In this document: positions 38,034 through 48,884 of the stretch, piece after piece | How positions within the stretch are numbered: the stretch's first letter is position 1 | Layout: every line of letters begins with the position of its first letter | NCBI GenBank assembly: GCA_946800325.1 | Contig: OX326959.1 | Span: forward strand, 51,466,784-51,530,783 | Length of the DNA stretch: 64,000 nucleotides | Direction of reading: 5' to 3' | Source of the DNA: Luzula sylvatica | Taxonomy: Eukaryota > Streptophyta > Magnoliopsida > Poales > Juncaceae | Program-made: the position numbers and the translations under genes | Notes under the pieces: model-generated | Told to the model about the DNA's origin: nothing | Databases searched by the model: none | The model's input: only the letters and a program-made list of their open reading frames with translations

Positions 38034-39708
38034 TGATGTGAGGCAAATAAGGCACAAAATTAATACTTAATTTGGGGGTTTTAGCCCTTGTGAAGAACAA
38101 TTCTACATACTTTATTAATCATATTTGAGATAACATGAATATTTCTTCACTAAATGTGTTTTACTGCTTAATCACAGGAATTAGAAGGAATTTCTGGGAA
38201 TTTGGAGAGTGTAGTTGTCTCCAACACGTCAAGAGGAGTAAAAACGATATATTACATCGATATATTCGGTACATGAATGAGACGGGAGACAAACAATTAT
38301 CATGATGAAAACTTACACAAAAGTTTACACGAAAACCACTCAACCCTTAGCCCTTATCCTGCCCACCTACCTTTGGTGGGGAATTACTTTCTTACCCCCA
38401 ATCCTCTCCACCAACTCGTGGCCAATAAGAAGACTCCATGAGTGCTATAAATATGACCACAAGGGCCACGAGTTTGGGACGTTCTTATCATCTTTTTTTT
38501 CTGCCCCATCTCTCTCTCTCGTTCTCTCTCTAAAGCACTCCAAGATCCTTCAAGAACTTCAAGAACCCTACAAGAACCAAGTGATTTTCCAAGGAGATTA
38601 ACCGTGACCAAGGAATTCCTTCCTTTTTCGGCGAATCATCCTCTCTCAAGAATTAACCGTGACCAAGGATCTCCTTCCTTTTCGGTGATTCAAGAGTTAA
38701 CCGTGACTCGGGATATTTCTCTCTTTGGCGTTGTGAAGTTGTGCTCAAACCGAGACTCGGAAGAACCCTCTTTTGGAGCTTGAAGAAGGCATTAACCATG
38801 ACTAGGAGCTTCTCCTTTTGGTGATCTTTCTTGAGGAATCCACGACTCGAGTGTCTCTTCTTTTCGGTACCAACCAAACGAACGACCACGACTCGGAGAA
38901 TTGACCATTCGGTGCGAAGGCATAGAAGACAAAGGAAGACATATCGAGCTACTTGCTTCATCTTTAGGTGTACTCTTTCTAATTCTTGTAGTTCTTGTTG
39001 TTTGTGGATTTAGTTGTGTTAAAGAGAATTCCTCGTTTGAATTGAATCTTTGTTCTAAACTTGTTCTTTTACTTGATCTTTTGCTCTCAATTTCTGCCTT
39101 AAACTTAGTTCAAATTTCCATTAATTCAATCCCAAAACAAACCATCAAACTGCTCCCAATTCAAATCTCAAACTTAATTCCAGAACTACTTCCGTTATAA
39201 CGGACACAATTTGCGTTACAACGGACTGGACGGTTGGTCCTTTAATATTCAGTTGGTTATACTTCCGTTGTAACGCACATACATGTCCGTTGTAACGGAC
39301 TAGTGAGGATTTTCACGCAAGAGGCTCAATACAAGTGCGTTATAACGGACATAAGGGTCCGTTGTAACGGATTAACCAATCCGTTGCAACGCAACAACTG
39401 TTCGTTATAACGGACAAGCATAGTGCGTTATAACGGAGTTTCATCCGTTGTAACGGACGTTCATCTCACACTTAGCGCAGAAATTTCACTCAAGTCCGTT
39501 GTAACGGAACCCACTTCCGTTGTAACGGACTATCTTCTGTGAATTTTCTTCGTTATTTCTCATCCATTTTGATCCAAATTTTGACGCAATTGCTCCCCGT
39601 GGAACGAATCTATACATTTGCCACTGTACAAACTTAGATTACAAATTTTGTTGATTGTTCGGGGTTTTTACCACAACGATATTTTACACGACAAAAACCC
39701 GCTCATCA
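38034..39708 (+). repeat. 3' LTR
   Basis: Same length as the 5' LTR (1675 bp). Differences seen: five single-base transitions, clustered in the first 430 bp. It includes the same 12-copy palindromic array at about 39191-39533. The right target duplication AAGAG follows at 39709-39713. Confidence 0.95.
39191..39533. repeat. Array of 12 palindromic TCCGTTGTAACGGA motifs (3' LTR)
   Basis: Identical to the array in the 5' LTR, offset by 8887 bp. Confidence 0.9.
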
Positions 39709-40300
39709 AAGAGCAATTTTCTTAACTTTATAAATATCAAAAAATGTAAATTAGAACTAAAAAAGACCAACTTATAAATAAAAAGGACAAAAATATAAAT
39801 TCAAATGGTTAAAAGGACCGAAATTTAAATTAAAAAGGACCTAAATGTTAAAAAAAAAGACCAAAGTGTAAACTAAAACTAAAAAGGACCAAAATATAAA
39901 TAAAAAGAACCAAAATATAAATTCGGAAATGTGAAAAAGGACCGACGTTTAAATAAAAGAGGATCAAGATGTAAATATGAAGGACCAAAATGTAAGTTTT
40001 TAAACTTAAAAGGACCATAATGTAAATAAAAAGGACTAAAATATAGTTTTTTCAACTAAAAAGGATCAAAATGTAATTAAGAAAGGACCAAAATGTAAAT
40101 TAATTTTTTTTTACAAAGAGGCCCCTGGACCCTAATGTAATTCTTTAAACTTGAAGGACCAAATAGTAAATTAAAAAGGACCGAAATGTGAATAAAAAAA
40201 GACCAAAATGTATTTTTTTTTTTTAAAAAGGACCAAAATGTAAATAAAAAAGGACCAAAATGTAAAAAAAATATTTTTTTTCACAAAAAGGTCCCTGATG
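39709..40300. repeat. Helitron copy B remainder and gaccaaaatgtaaat minisatellite
   Basis: Continuation of the duplicated Helitron segment interrupted at 29146, to about 40,110. It is followed by more degenerate aaaaaggaccaaaatgtaaat units and a gacgtggc-containing end region. Confidence 0.8.
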
Positions 40301-40360
40301 ACGTGGCCTCATGTGGGAGCTTGAATTTATCCAACTTTATATATAACTTATAATTTCTTC

Positions 40361-40736
40361 TTGCACGATCGTGATCATTTATTTATTTTCCGATTTTTGC
40401 TATCAATGTGGTACGAATCAGGACTTCACGAGGTATGTCCTGCATAATTTATCTAAGATCATTTTCATCTAACAGAGTGCATGAGAGTGTCCGGGACTTA
40501 ACGAGGTATGTCCCACCTCTGATCTAGCATTTCTATCATGGGTAGGGCTTTCTTGTTCCAAACTAGTTCATTTTTAACTCTCCTTTTTTTAAGTTAGAAC
40601 TTAGAGCTCAAAATGTGCTCTTTTAGGATCTATTTTTTTGTTTAATAAAAGAAGCTGAAACATGGATGTTTACAATATTTGAAATGATATATTAAAAACA
40701 TTACATCATTTATGTATTTTCATTGTTCTAAATATT
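40361..40736. other. Intergenic, short direct repeats
   Basis: Contains two similar segments, acttcacgaggtatgtcc (40,422) and acttaacgaggtatgtcc (40,496). No gene was recognised. The right part may be the 3' tail of the LINE remnant read on the minus strand. Confidence 0.4.
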
Positions 40737-41007
40737 TGCCGCAATCCATGAACTTAGAAGATTTTTACTTGTTTCCGCAATAAGCGTTGGCATTATAGTT
40801 TTTCGGTTGAAAATTAGGTTGTCCCGTTCTTTCCAAACTGTCCACAGACATGCTGTCCAGAGTCGTTTTATTTCGTTTTGTTTCTCGTTGGAGCTCCTTG
40901 ACCCTAGCCCAAGTTTGAAGAAATTCGTTACATGACCGTAGACAATTTTGTATGAACTTGCATCGGCTGGTCAGATGATTTGTTGTTTCAGTCATGTCGG
41001 AGCATAG

Positions 41008-41429
41008 CAGGGCCGGTCCATATGTAAGGTTCATGAAGCCCGGCTTCGGATCCAAAATTTTAATGGATCCAAAATTTTCGAAAAAAATGATTTATCTAGT
41101 CAAAAATAAGTATAATTACAATAAAATTATTATATATCATAAGAAGTCTTGTGGTTTATTGGTAAAACAATTATTTACTTTGTGAGAGGTTATGAGTTCG
41201 AATTCCTACAAATTTTTAATTTTTTTTTGCTCCAAAATAGAATGAAATTATGAAATAAAAAATAATCTCACGAAATTTGAACATTGGATTTATAGGAAAA
41301 AAATCAAGAACATTAACCAATAAATCACACAATCACATGTGAAACATTAATCGCAACTTAATAATTAATTTAAGGAGTGTTTTTTAAATAAATTGGTTTC
41401 GCGTCCGTAAAATGATTGGACCGGCCTTG
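41008..41429. mobile_element. hAT-type MITE (422 bp) inside LINE remnant
   Basis: Terminal inverted repeats CAGGGCCGGTCC (left) and CAAGGCCGGTCC (right, reverse complement). Flanking 8-bp direct repeats are GAGCATAG (41000-41007) and GAACATAA (41430-41437), six of eight matching, both mismatches G/A. An 8-bp duplication and CA-GGG ends fit hAT. Removing the element rejoins the LINE coding sequence. Confidence 0.8.
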
Positions 41430-41524
41430 GAACATAAAACACATGCATTACTATGTGGACATCCTCTTTCGGTAGATTTTCCTCTGTCGAGATTTTGTCA
41501 TTTCCTCCAAAGCATAAGAATAAT

Positions 41525-41705
41525 CATTAATATTAGACACCTAGATTTCGCACCTAGATTTTATCTAGAAGTATACATGGCAAATCACAGTGGATCCACG
41601 TCAAATTTGTAAATGAAAAATACATTCTGGAAGTTCCAAATTTAATCGCCACGTGTACTTCTAAATACAAATCTAGATAAAAATTATAGGTGTCTATCAT
41701 TGTTG
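41525..41705. mobile_element. Foldback MITE (181 bp) inside LINE remnant
   Basis: Flanked by TAAGAATAAT on both sides (41515-41524 and 41706-41715). Inverted arms share TAGACACCTA, TATCTAGA and TAGAAGTA-ACRTGGC. The interior has no gene. Target duplication is 9-10 bp. Confidence 0.8.
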
Positions 41706-41770
41706 TAAGAATAATTCTATGTTTAGTGAAATGTGTAACGCGGAGATCCGGCATGACCAGTCAATTAGTA

Positions 41771-41786
41771 CCCCCCCCCCCCCCCC
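41771..41786. repeat. Poly-C tract
   Basis: Sixteen consecutive C at the border of the LINE remnant. Seen directly; length may be affected by sequencing. Confidence 0.9.
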
Positions 41787-41865
41787 GGTTTGCTTAGTAG
41801 ATTACTAGTGGAGAATTTAGGTGTGTTTGTGATGTTTGTGTGTGCTAGGTTGGAGCGCACAAATG

Positions 41866-41867
<2 letters not shown>

Positions 41868-41947
<80 letters not shown>
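41868..41947. repeat. (AT)n microsatellite, left part
   Basis: About 40 AT units. It continues after the MITE at 42210-42259, so it was one microsatellite before insertion. Confidence 0.95.
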
Positions 41948-42309
<362 letters not shown>

Positions 42310-42496
42310 TTAAAATACTTAATTATCAGTTTTTTGGTACTTAACATGTATTAACCGTCATATGACATTAAGATTAGTGATGAAGAATAGACGGAATGGT
42401 GATGTTTATTAAGCCGTTTATTTATTTCCATCTTCATTATAACCCACCTCTTCCATCCTTGTACGAACCAAACCAGAGAGAGAAGGTCGCAAAGCA

Positions 42497-42616
42497 ATGG
42501 CGTCGTATAATACGAGAAGAATAATCGAGGGAGCCGAGATTAATCGATCTGTGAGGCGTGAAAATCTTGTTGTTCGAGAACCCTTCTTGGTCGATTTCAG
42601 TCGATATGTGAATGAG
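42497..42616 (+). CDS. Candidate orphan first exon, unknown protein
   Basis: An ATG at 42497 opens 40 codons (MASYNTRRIIEGAEINR...) ending exactly at a strong donor GAG|GTGAGA, phase 0. A/G-rich sequence precedes the ATG and codon use looks coding. I do not recognise the family and found no continuation: a MITE starts 260 bp downstream and another follows. It could be the first exon of a gene truncated by transposons or with distant exons. Unproven. Confidence 0.3.
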
Positions 42617-42878
42617 GTGAGAAACCCTTCTTCTTGTGATCTTGATAAACATCACCATTTTGTGTATTTTTCAACACTAATCTTGATGAAAATCTGATGG
42701 TTAATACATACTAAGTAGTAATTGGCTGATACTTCTTTTTTTGAGAACATTGCTGACACTTGTCTTATTATCGTAATCAATAATCACGTATTATGATAAT
42801 ATTGTACAAACTAGTTATACAATTCATGATTATTTAAATATTTTCAATATGTTAAATAACCAACACAAATATAAATAA

Positions 42879-43142
42879 GAGGCATTTACCCTTCCCCCAG
42901 AACCCATCACCACATCCTCTATATCCCTAATTAACACACTTAATTAACTGGTAATTAACAAGAGACACACGATTAACAATTAATTAATATATATTTAACA
43001 TACACATGAATTAACAGTTAATAATTAATATTAATTAACTGTTAATCATGTATTTTTTTTGTTAATTACCAGTTAATTGAGCATGTTAATTAGGGATATA
43101 GATGATGTGGTGATGGATTCTGGGGGAAGGGTAAAATTTCCC
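42879..43142. mobile_element. MITE family A, copy 2 (264 bp, 9-bp TSD)
   Basis: Flanked by perfect TATAAATAA (42870-42878 and 43143-43151). The left arm gaggcatttaccc...cccagaacccatcacc pairs with the right arm over about 80 bp, including tatatccctaattaacac and ctggtaattaac. It has the same termini as copies at 24718 and 43493. Confidence 0.93.
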
Positions 43143-43151
43143 TATAAATAA

Positions 43152-43483
43152 TAATGGATATAATCGTTTACATACAAAATAAACAGCTTAGCATACAACA
43201 TTATTTCTTTCGGACACGAAAACAATAGATGATACGACATAGGGAGAGACTCGGTTGGGCCAATGATGGAGTAAAAAAAAGCATTGCTAGGACGTCCAGC
43301 AATGGCTGTGGCTGCAGGGACGTATCGAATCTCGAATGATCCTGATCCAGAAGATATGTGATGAGATCGATCAAAAAGCAGAGAGGACTTGAATTTGAAC
43401 TGGAGACTGAGGGGTTCAGACGAACATGATTCTTTTTTCTTGAATTTCAAGAAGTTCGCTCAAGAAGACCATGTGATCTGTTG
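43152..43483. other. Unique spacer between two MITEs
   Basis: About 330 bp, with an open frame on the minus strand across 43142-43450 that runs into the MITE. The peptide matches nothing I recognise. Perhaps a relic of the same disrupted locus as the orphan exon. Confidence 0.3.
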
Positions 43484-43492
43484 TTTATAACA

Positions 43493-43759
43493 GAGGCCAT
43501 ATATCATGCCCCTCAAATTCCCCCACAATTCTTCCACAATAGTAATTCATGATTAATCCAATAATTATACTTTGGATTAACGATTAATTCGTAATTATTT
43601 ATTTTTAATTACTTAGAATTAATCATCAATTGATATGAATCTTAATTACACATTAAAATTTTAATAATCATGAATTAATCGTTAATTCACCACATTAATT
43701 ATGGGATTAATTAGTGTGGGGGAATCTCAAGGGAAATAGGGGGGAGAGTATAATTTCCC
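43493..43759. mobile_element. MITE family A, copy 3 (267 bp, 9-bp TSD)
   Basis: Flanked by TTTATAACA (43484-43492) and TTTATAATA (43760-43768), one mismatch. Ends gaggccatatatcatgcccc and, reverse complemented, gggaaattatactctcccc. Interior AT-rich with aattaatc repeats. More diverged than copies 1 and 2. Confidence 0.85.
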
Positions 43760-43768
43760 TTTATAATA

Positions 43769-44502
43769 TAGGAGGCGTTGGGAAGAAGTAAATTTTTTTG
43801 TATATACTAATACCTCAATGCATAAACCGAACTAACTTCCTAAATTAAGAAAAGATCTCCATTATTCCCCAAAGTGTGTAACCAGATCATCAAGCCAAAT
43901 TTAGTGAGGATCACCACAGGACTTAATAATTAATCATGTATTACGCCACACATGTATCACCAAACGAGTAATGCTACGCAGTGAGATTGACAACGAAATA
44001 CTGAGTTGACCTAAACACATATAAAATTTCATTCCCTTACATTACATTACATCACATCAAGACAAGGCTAGAAAAACATAATGTTTTTTATCATGTTACT
44101 GTGTATATTATTTACCCATCAACTAATTAACGAGATTAAAAAGAGGAATTAAGGAACAATAAAGATAAGAAGAAAAAAAGTAGTTACGGTATTAATCAGC
44201 ACAGGTCCACATCGGCGATAATTCATCACACAAAAACACATGCATGGTGTGACCACTTATTAAATGCTGCGCTAACTTAGATTTTTCCTCTTATACAATG
44301 TGATATACACCACAATGTATACGTATTACGTACTGATGCCACACATGCAACAGTGTATTGGATTTTACTTCGATTCTTCTGCTTATACACATGGGATACA
44401 CACAATAATATGTAGTAATACTAATACACACAACATATTATTAATAATCTCTTCTTGGTGAAATCAAGTTAGGACACGTATTGCTCTATTTTTCTCCTCT
44501 CA
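43769..44502. other. Intergenic region upstream of lectin gene
   Basis: AT-rich with no frame or recognised transposon. The last 300 bp presumably hold the lectin promoter. Confidence 0.4.
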
Positions 44503-44509
44503 TATATAA
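44503..44509 (+). promoter_or_regulatory. TATA box of lectin gene
   Basis: TATATAA 51 bp upstream of the ATG at 44560; the A/C-rich short leader between them is typical of plant genes. Confidence 0.7.
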
Positions 44510-44559
44510 GTAGATAAGCCACTGTACAACATTCAGTCCACAACACAACCAATCTAACA

Positions 44560-45090
44560 ATGAAAAATCTCCATTTCCTCATTGCCACCTCTTACCATCT
44601 CCCAGCCATCCTCCTAATCCTCATGACCGTTTCCAGCACGGCCCAACGAAATTTTATGTTCTCCGGCGATACCCTCTTCGCCGGTGACCGCCTTACGTGG
44701 AACTCGTACCAGTTCATCATGCAAGGTGACTGCAACCTAGTCATATACGACTCGGGCAACCCGGTTTGGGCTACCCACACATACAATCGCGGTTACAACT
44801 GTAAACTTAGGATGCAAGATGATGCCAATCTTGTAATATACGATGGTAACGACCGCGTTATTTGGGCAAGCGACACTGCGAGGGCGAAAGGTTATTATTT
44901 GGCTATGTTGCAGCCGAATCGTGTTGTTGCAATCTATGGAAGTGCGATGTGGGGCACGGGTTCAGCTCGGGTTGGTGCTGGTGCTAGTGCTGGTGCGAAC
45001 CTAGATGGTAATTCGACCGAACCTATTGTTGTTTTTAATGGCGAAATTCATGGGGAACGTAACAACACTGCAAAGAAGGCGTCTTCTTAG
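44560..45090 (+). CDS. GNA-type (bulb-type) mannose-binding lectin, intronless
   Basis: Secreted 176-residue protein. Residues 1-28 form a signal peptide ending SSTA. The B-lectin domain (about 30-140) contains two canonical mannose sites QxDxNxVxY at Gln55-Tyr63 and Gln86-Tyr94. The third site (Gln118 to Tyr126, QPNRVVAIY) has lost the usual Asp, Asn and Val and probably does not bind mannose. Cys58 and Cys81 fit the conserved disulfide. A C-terminal tail of about 35 residues, rich in Gly/Ala, resembles the propeptide removed from storage-type GNA lectins. These lectins bind mannose glycans and act in storage or defence against insects and microbes; they are especially common in monocots. 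The single-exon structure is usual for the family. Confidence 0.93.
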   Translation: MKNLHFLIATSYHLPAILLILMTVSSTAQRNFMFSGDTLFAGDRLTWNSYQFIMQGDCNLVIYDSGNPVWATHTYNRGYNCKLRMQDDANLVIYDGNDRVIWASDTARAKGYYLAMLQPNRVVAIYGSAMWGTGSARVGAGASAGANLDGNSTEPIVVFNGEIHGERNNTAKKASS

Positions 45091-45503
45091 GTGGTGTTGG
45101 TATTGGGTTGTATTATTGTGTCTTGCTTGAATCAGTGTCAAGTACTTCTGGTACACGTCATTTCTTTAGCTGGATTTTTTTTTTTTTTAGTTTATTTATA
45201 TAGCTGGATTTATATATATTGGTTTACCAAATAAATATAATCGCATCCATAATCAGTAATTAGCTAAATTTATAAGTTGAAAAATACTTAAATACTCGCT
45301 CCTTTGTTTACATATAGGACTAATTTACAAAAAAGAAAGTTCCGCTTCCAAGATATTTGTAAATGTTAAATAATATTCAATTAGTACATACCAATTACCA
45401 TGTATATTAAATTAGTACATACATAATATGTATTGACTACTCTAATTGCATATACTCTATTCAAGGACCAATTTTACCAAAGCAAGGGAAAAATAGATTT
45501 TCC
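45091..45503. other. Convergent intergenic spacer, lectin to kinase
   Basis: Holds both 3' UTRs of the convergent lectin and kinase genes. AT-rich. No other feature seen. Confidence 0.5.
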
Positions 45504-47263
45504 TCATCGATGATCGGTATGGCCCAATTTTCTAGCAGTCAGAAGTTGCCTGAGAAAAGAGAGCTTTCCATTGACACGAGAAAGAACGGTTGAAATTACG
45601 GTACTGCCCTTGTTGGAGGTCAACGAAGATGTTTCGGTTGGTTTATTTTCTACTGGTGGAGATATAGTGTGGAGAAAGGAATTGAGCATTCTGATGATCT
45701 GGCTGAAGCTGGGCCGCATATTTGGGTCCTCCACCCAACATGATTGCACGATGAATACTAGCTCTTGCGGTGTGCCATCTGGCAAAGGAGGCCTTGTTTG
45801 CTGTCAAAAGGATAATGGTACAATGGTGTCAACGTAGTTAATTAGTTATAGCGGAATTCACGTTTACCCTTGCAAAATATAGAAATATCATGTATACCCT
45901 TGCTTTATTATTTTTTATTTATACATGAATAAGCGAGAAAAGATGATAATTTAGGCATTGTTATTTGTATTGAAAAATTAGTAGTGGAGGGGTATTCGTG
46001 ATATTTAATATTTAGAAGAGTATATAAAACAAAATTGTTACCTTGAAGGCCGCAGCATAAGCAGCCTGAAGATTCGACATGCCTTCAAAAGGCATTTTAT
46101 TCGTTAACAATTCCCAAAATACAATTCCGAAACTGTATACATCCACTTTGTTCGTGTAATGCTTCTTGTCTCCTCGTCTCAACGTAACCGTGCTATACAA
46201 CTGCATTTCATCGACAAAAATATTTAAATATATTTTTATTATTTCAAATATTTTACTAGTCGATAATTTTATCACCTCGGGAGCCATCCATCGATACGTT
46301 CCAGTTTCGGCGGTCATCATTTCCGTAACCGTTTCTTCTCTCGCAAGCCCGAAATCTACGAGCTTCACATTCTTTCTATTTGCAGTGAGCAATAAATTAT
46401 CTAGAAATTTAAATATCATAATAAATTAAGGGAAATTTACATATTTACCCTACCAAAATATTAAAAACGTCCAAAATTGTTAATTTGACGTTCGACGTTT
46501 TTGAAAGGGTAAATAAATACGATATTTTTTTTACTTTTGGAAGTGAATTTAAGAGAAAGAGGATAGAAACCAGGTTTCAAGTCGCGATGAATGATTCCAT
46601 TAGCATGTAAACACTCCATTGCATGCGAAATATCGAGCGCGAAACTAATTGCGATACGAATATCGAGCACTCTTGGTCGAATACTATTCAAGTAATTCTT
46701 CAACGACATTCCTGGTAATAACTCCGTCGCGATCACCATTAATGGCTCTTTACACGCCCCTATAAACTTCATTACCAAACCAAAAATGTAAGATAGGGGG
46801 TTATTTGTAAATTGCCGTGGAAACATATTGAAAAAAAAAAACATTACTTTGACAAGGTTGTCGTGTTTGACTCTAGACATCATAGTTACTTCGCGAATAA
46901 ACCGATCTTCGAGTGTGGTTCTTTCTTCGAGGCTTTTACCGTTACTCAACACTTTAATCGCTACAATCTGGCTTCCATATCTGATTTAATTACAGAAAAA
47001 CAAAATTATAATATGAAAATATAAATCTAATAGAAGTTTTGTTTTGCTTACTTTCCTTCGTAGACCTTCCCATGAGCACCTTCTCCAATTTTGGATCCAA
47101 TAAAGAGTTTTTTGGGGTCAATTAGCAATTTCGGGTCAATATCCAACCCGTTAGCATTGTTATTGATGATGGAGCATTGACTTGATTGGGTTGTATCATC
47201 AGCCCTTTTGCACTCTTCTTCCTCTTTCCTATAATCCTTTTCACCATCGTTTGCGCAATTCAT
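45504..47263 (-). CDS. ATN1-like Raf-type MAPKKK protein kinase, six exons
   Basis: Cytosolic serine/threonine/tyrosine kinase of the plant Raf-like MAPKKK group. Exons (minus strand): 47052-47263, 46848-46980, 46571-46766, 46276-46400, 46042-46200 and 45504-45800, giving 373 residues; all introns are GT-AG. The start MNCAND was chosen because it opens a short acidic N-terminus before [15 protein letters not shown]. Kinase landmarks: glycine loop Gly60-Glu-Gly62, catalytic Lys80 in VAIK, HRD at 175-177, DFG at 196-198 and APE at 220-222, all intact. The order [37 protein letters not shown] closely follows ATN1 and its relatives. The C-terminal 60 residues are Ser/Thr-rich. Introns 3 and 5 hold small inverted-repeat sequences that look like MITE fragments. 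Nothing suggests that the gene is broken. Confidence 0.92.
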
Positions 47264-48519
47264 GGTGCAATTTTGCAATTTACAAGTCCAATTTGGCAAA
47301 TTTTCTCTCTGTTTCGCCACCAAGTTCACAAAAAACCGGAAATATGAAACTGGCCCAATACTGTCTGTTTCGCAAATAATCGAACAAATTCTCAAATCAA
47401 ATTCAGAATCTCCCTCAATCCTTTAAACCCAAACAATGATTTTTGGTCACATAAATATCTCACGGACAGGCTCGATTGCACCCAGTATGCATCAATGCAT
47501 GATAGGAAATGGAGAATCGAAATTGATTATTTTACTCAGAAAGTAACCATCTTTACAAAAAGAACAGTCACGAACTCACGAGCATCAAATTCTCTTCTCT
47601 TATCAGATCAAAACCTTGCTCAAAACGGAAAAAATACCATTCAGAATTAAAAGAACATTACTTTTACTCAAATAAACCATAACAGAAGCTTCGCATTGAA
47701 GCTTCAGTCCGAACAGATGAAATTTTTATCCTTCTTCAAAAACCTCTTGTAAATTGCAAGACCTCTCTTCTTCTCCGACCTCGACGCTTAAACCCCCAAC
47801 CTTAATCAACTGAGGGAAAGGACTCTTCTGTTGTGATTGTGTGTCTCCTTGTGTTTTCTTCGATTTTGTTCACTGTTTCTCTCTCTAGAAAATTTTGGTC
47901 TCGCCACAGAGACAAAGAAGACACCTTTTTTATACTGTAGTGGAAGAAAAAATGACCTTGTAAGAAAAGGAAGGCACTTTTACAGAAACACCCTTCAATT
48001 CATTGGAAATTACAATACAACCATACTTGTGTGAGCAAATAACAAATATCTTAATATTTATAAATTCAATATGATATTTTAATACATAGAATAAATTTAG
48101 TAAATTACAATATATATCATTTTCTATTTATTATATTTCATTAGTTTTCTTTTTGCACAAAATTAAGACGGGGTCGCATTCTAGGGATGTATTTGTGAAT
48201 AAAACTGTTTTGTTGTACTTGTATGTAATTGTGAAAATTTGTAAAAGTTCAAAAAAGAAACCCCCACTATAAATAAAGTCGAGTTTTTTTATATTGGGGG
48301 GTAGTTTGTAAATTACGTTTCAGTTTTTCATGGATCAAAATATTCCATTTTCTTTTTAAATGGCTTGAAGAATATTTCAAAATTAACTTTAGAGGGTAAA
48401 TGGAGAGGAAATATTGTCCCTCAACATTAACGGATATTTAATTAATTGCTTTATTTTTAACGGCTAGAGATGAAAATATTAAAAAAACGGTGAGAGAATC
48501 AGAAGCGTCCAAAAATAGT
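47264..48519. other. Kinase upstream region
   Basis: Contains the 5' UTR and promoter of the minus-strand kinase gene (C/T-rich leader on that strand near 47,760-47,900) and AT-rich spacer. The frame is open upstream of the chosen ATG to 47395, so a longer N-terminus is possible but not supported by conservation. Confidence 0.45.
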
Positions 48520-48671
48520 GAGTAATGATAGGGACACAAATACCAATCACAAATATGACACAAATGTCTAAAATTGTATTTGATTTATGATTCATATATG
48601 CATAATTGACATTACAAACTTAGAGATTTGTGTCATATTTGTGGTTGGTATTTGTGACCCTATCATTACTC
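48520..48671. mobile_element. MITE family B-like (152 bp, 9-bp TSD)
   Basis: Flanked by AAAAATAGT (48511-48519) and AAAAATAAT (48672-48680), one mismatch. Arms of about 50 bp: GAGTAATGATAGGG then acacaaataccaa-cacaaatatgacacaaat. Its first 11 bases match those of the element at 27766, suggesting that both are moved by the same transposase. Confidence 0.92.
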
Positions 48672-48884
48672 AAAAATAATAATGGTAATCTTTAATTATT
48701 TTATTATTAATTTATTTATTTATTAAAAGGTCCACGAGTCTCTCCAACGTGGATCCCTCAACTACTATTCCTTTTACATCTAAGCCCATTTACACATTTA
48801 AATTACAATGAAGTGTAAACTTTCCAGCCTAGACCCTATAAAATAATAAAATATGTTTCTGTAATTCTTTTAATGGGGATTAGG

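Larger units (their letters stand above)
29147..39708 (+). mobile_element. Complete young Athila-like Ty3/gypsy LTR retrotransposon
   Basis: A 10.56-kb intact element: 5' LTR 29147-30821, PBS 30824-30841, gag-pol 30952-36327, internal purine tract 36468-36480, noncoding 3' region with palindromic array, PPT 38021-38033, 3' LTR 38034-39708 and AAGAG target duplication on both sides. Both LTRs are 1675 bp, and I find only five differences between them, all transitions (about 0.3 percent). At a commonly used plant LTR rate of 1.3e-8 per site per year this means on the order of 0.1 million years, so insertion is recent. The uninterrupted 1791-codon frame means that it may be autonomous. The lack of a chromodomain, FMDD in reverse transcriptase and the tRNA-Asp-like PBS point to the Athila/Tat side of the family. 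Confidence 0.95.
27389..40360 (-). mobile_element. Helitron remnant carrying nested elements
   Basis: Read on the minus strand, the 3' end shows the diagnostic Helitron signature: a GC-rich hairpin CCCGCGCAATCGCGCGGG (27402-27419), an A-run, and terminal CTAG followed by T (27389/27388). The other end is less clear. Sequence near 40,300-40,360 (minus strand TATATATAAAGTTGGATAAATT, then GACGTGGC inward) resembles degraded plant Helitron 5' ends, but the TC start is not evident. The interior has no Rep/helicase gene, so it is non-autonomous. It is hugely lengthened by a MITE (27766-27935) and a complete LTR retrotransposon (29147-39708); without them it would be about 2.2 kb. Confidence 0.6.
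40737..41770 (-). pseudogene. LINE ORF2 C-terminal remnant (zf-RVT), split by two MITEs
   Basis: On the minus strand, fragments of the reverse transcriptase zinc-binding region of plant LINEs can be read across the inserted MITEs: a LMLWR piece near 41,720; a RGCPHSNACVLCSDM stretch whose last residues cross the 41008-41429 MITE; then TTNHLTSRCKF, and in a shifted frame LWTACLWTVWKERDNLIFN near 40,850. The order and residues match this family. Frameshifts and stops show that it is dead. One MITE occupies 41008-41429 and another 41525-41705. LINE ORF2 normally copies its own RNA at the target site; only the last part of the protein remains. Confidence 0.75.

Noticed and set aside
43142..43450. 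102-residue minus-strand frame
   Set aside because: Begins inside unique spacer and ends at a MITE border, with no recognisable domain. Kept only as a remark.
46430..46520. Complete MITE in kinase intron 3
   Set aside because: There is a small inverted repeat (acgtc...gacgt) and gggaaattta at one side, but no paired termini or target duplication could be defined.
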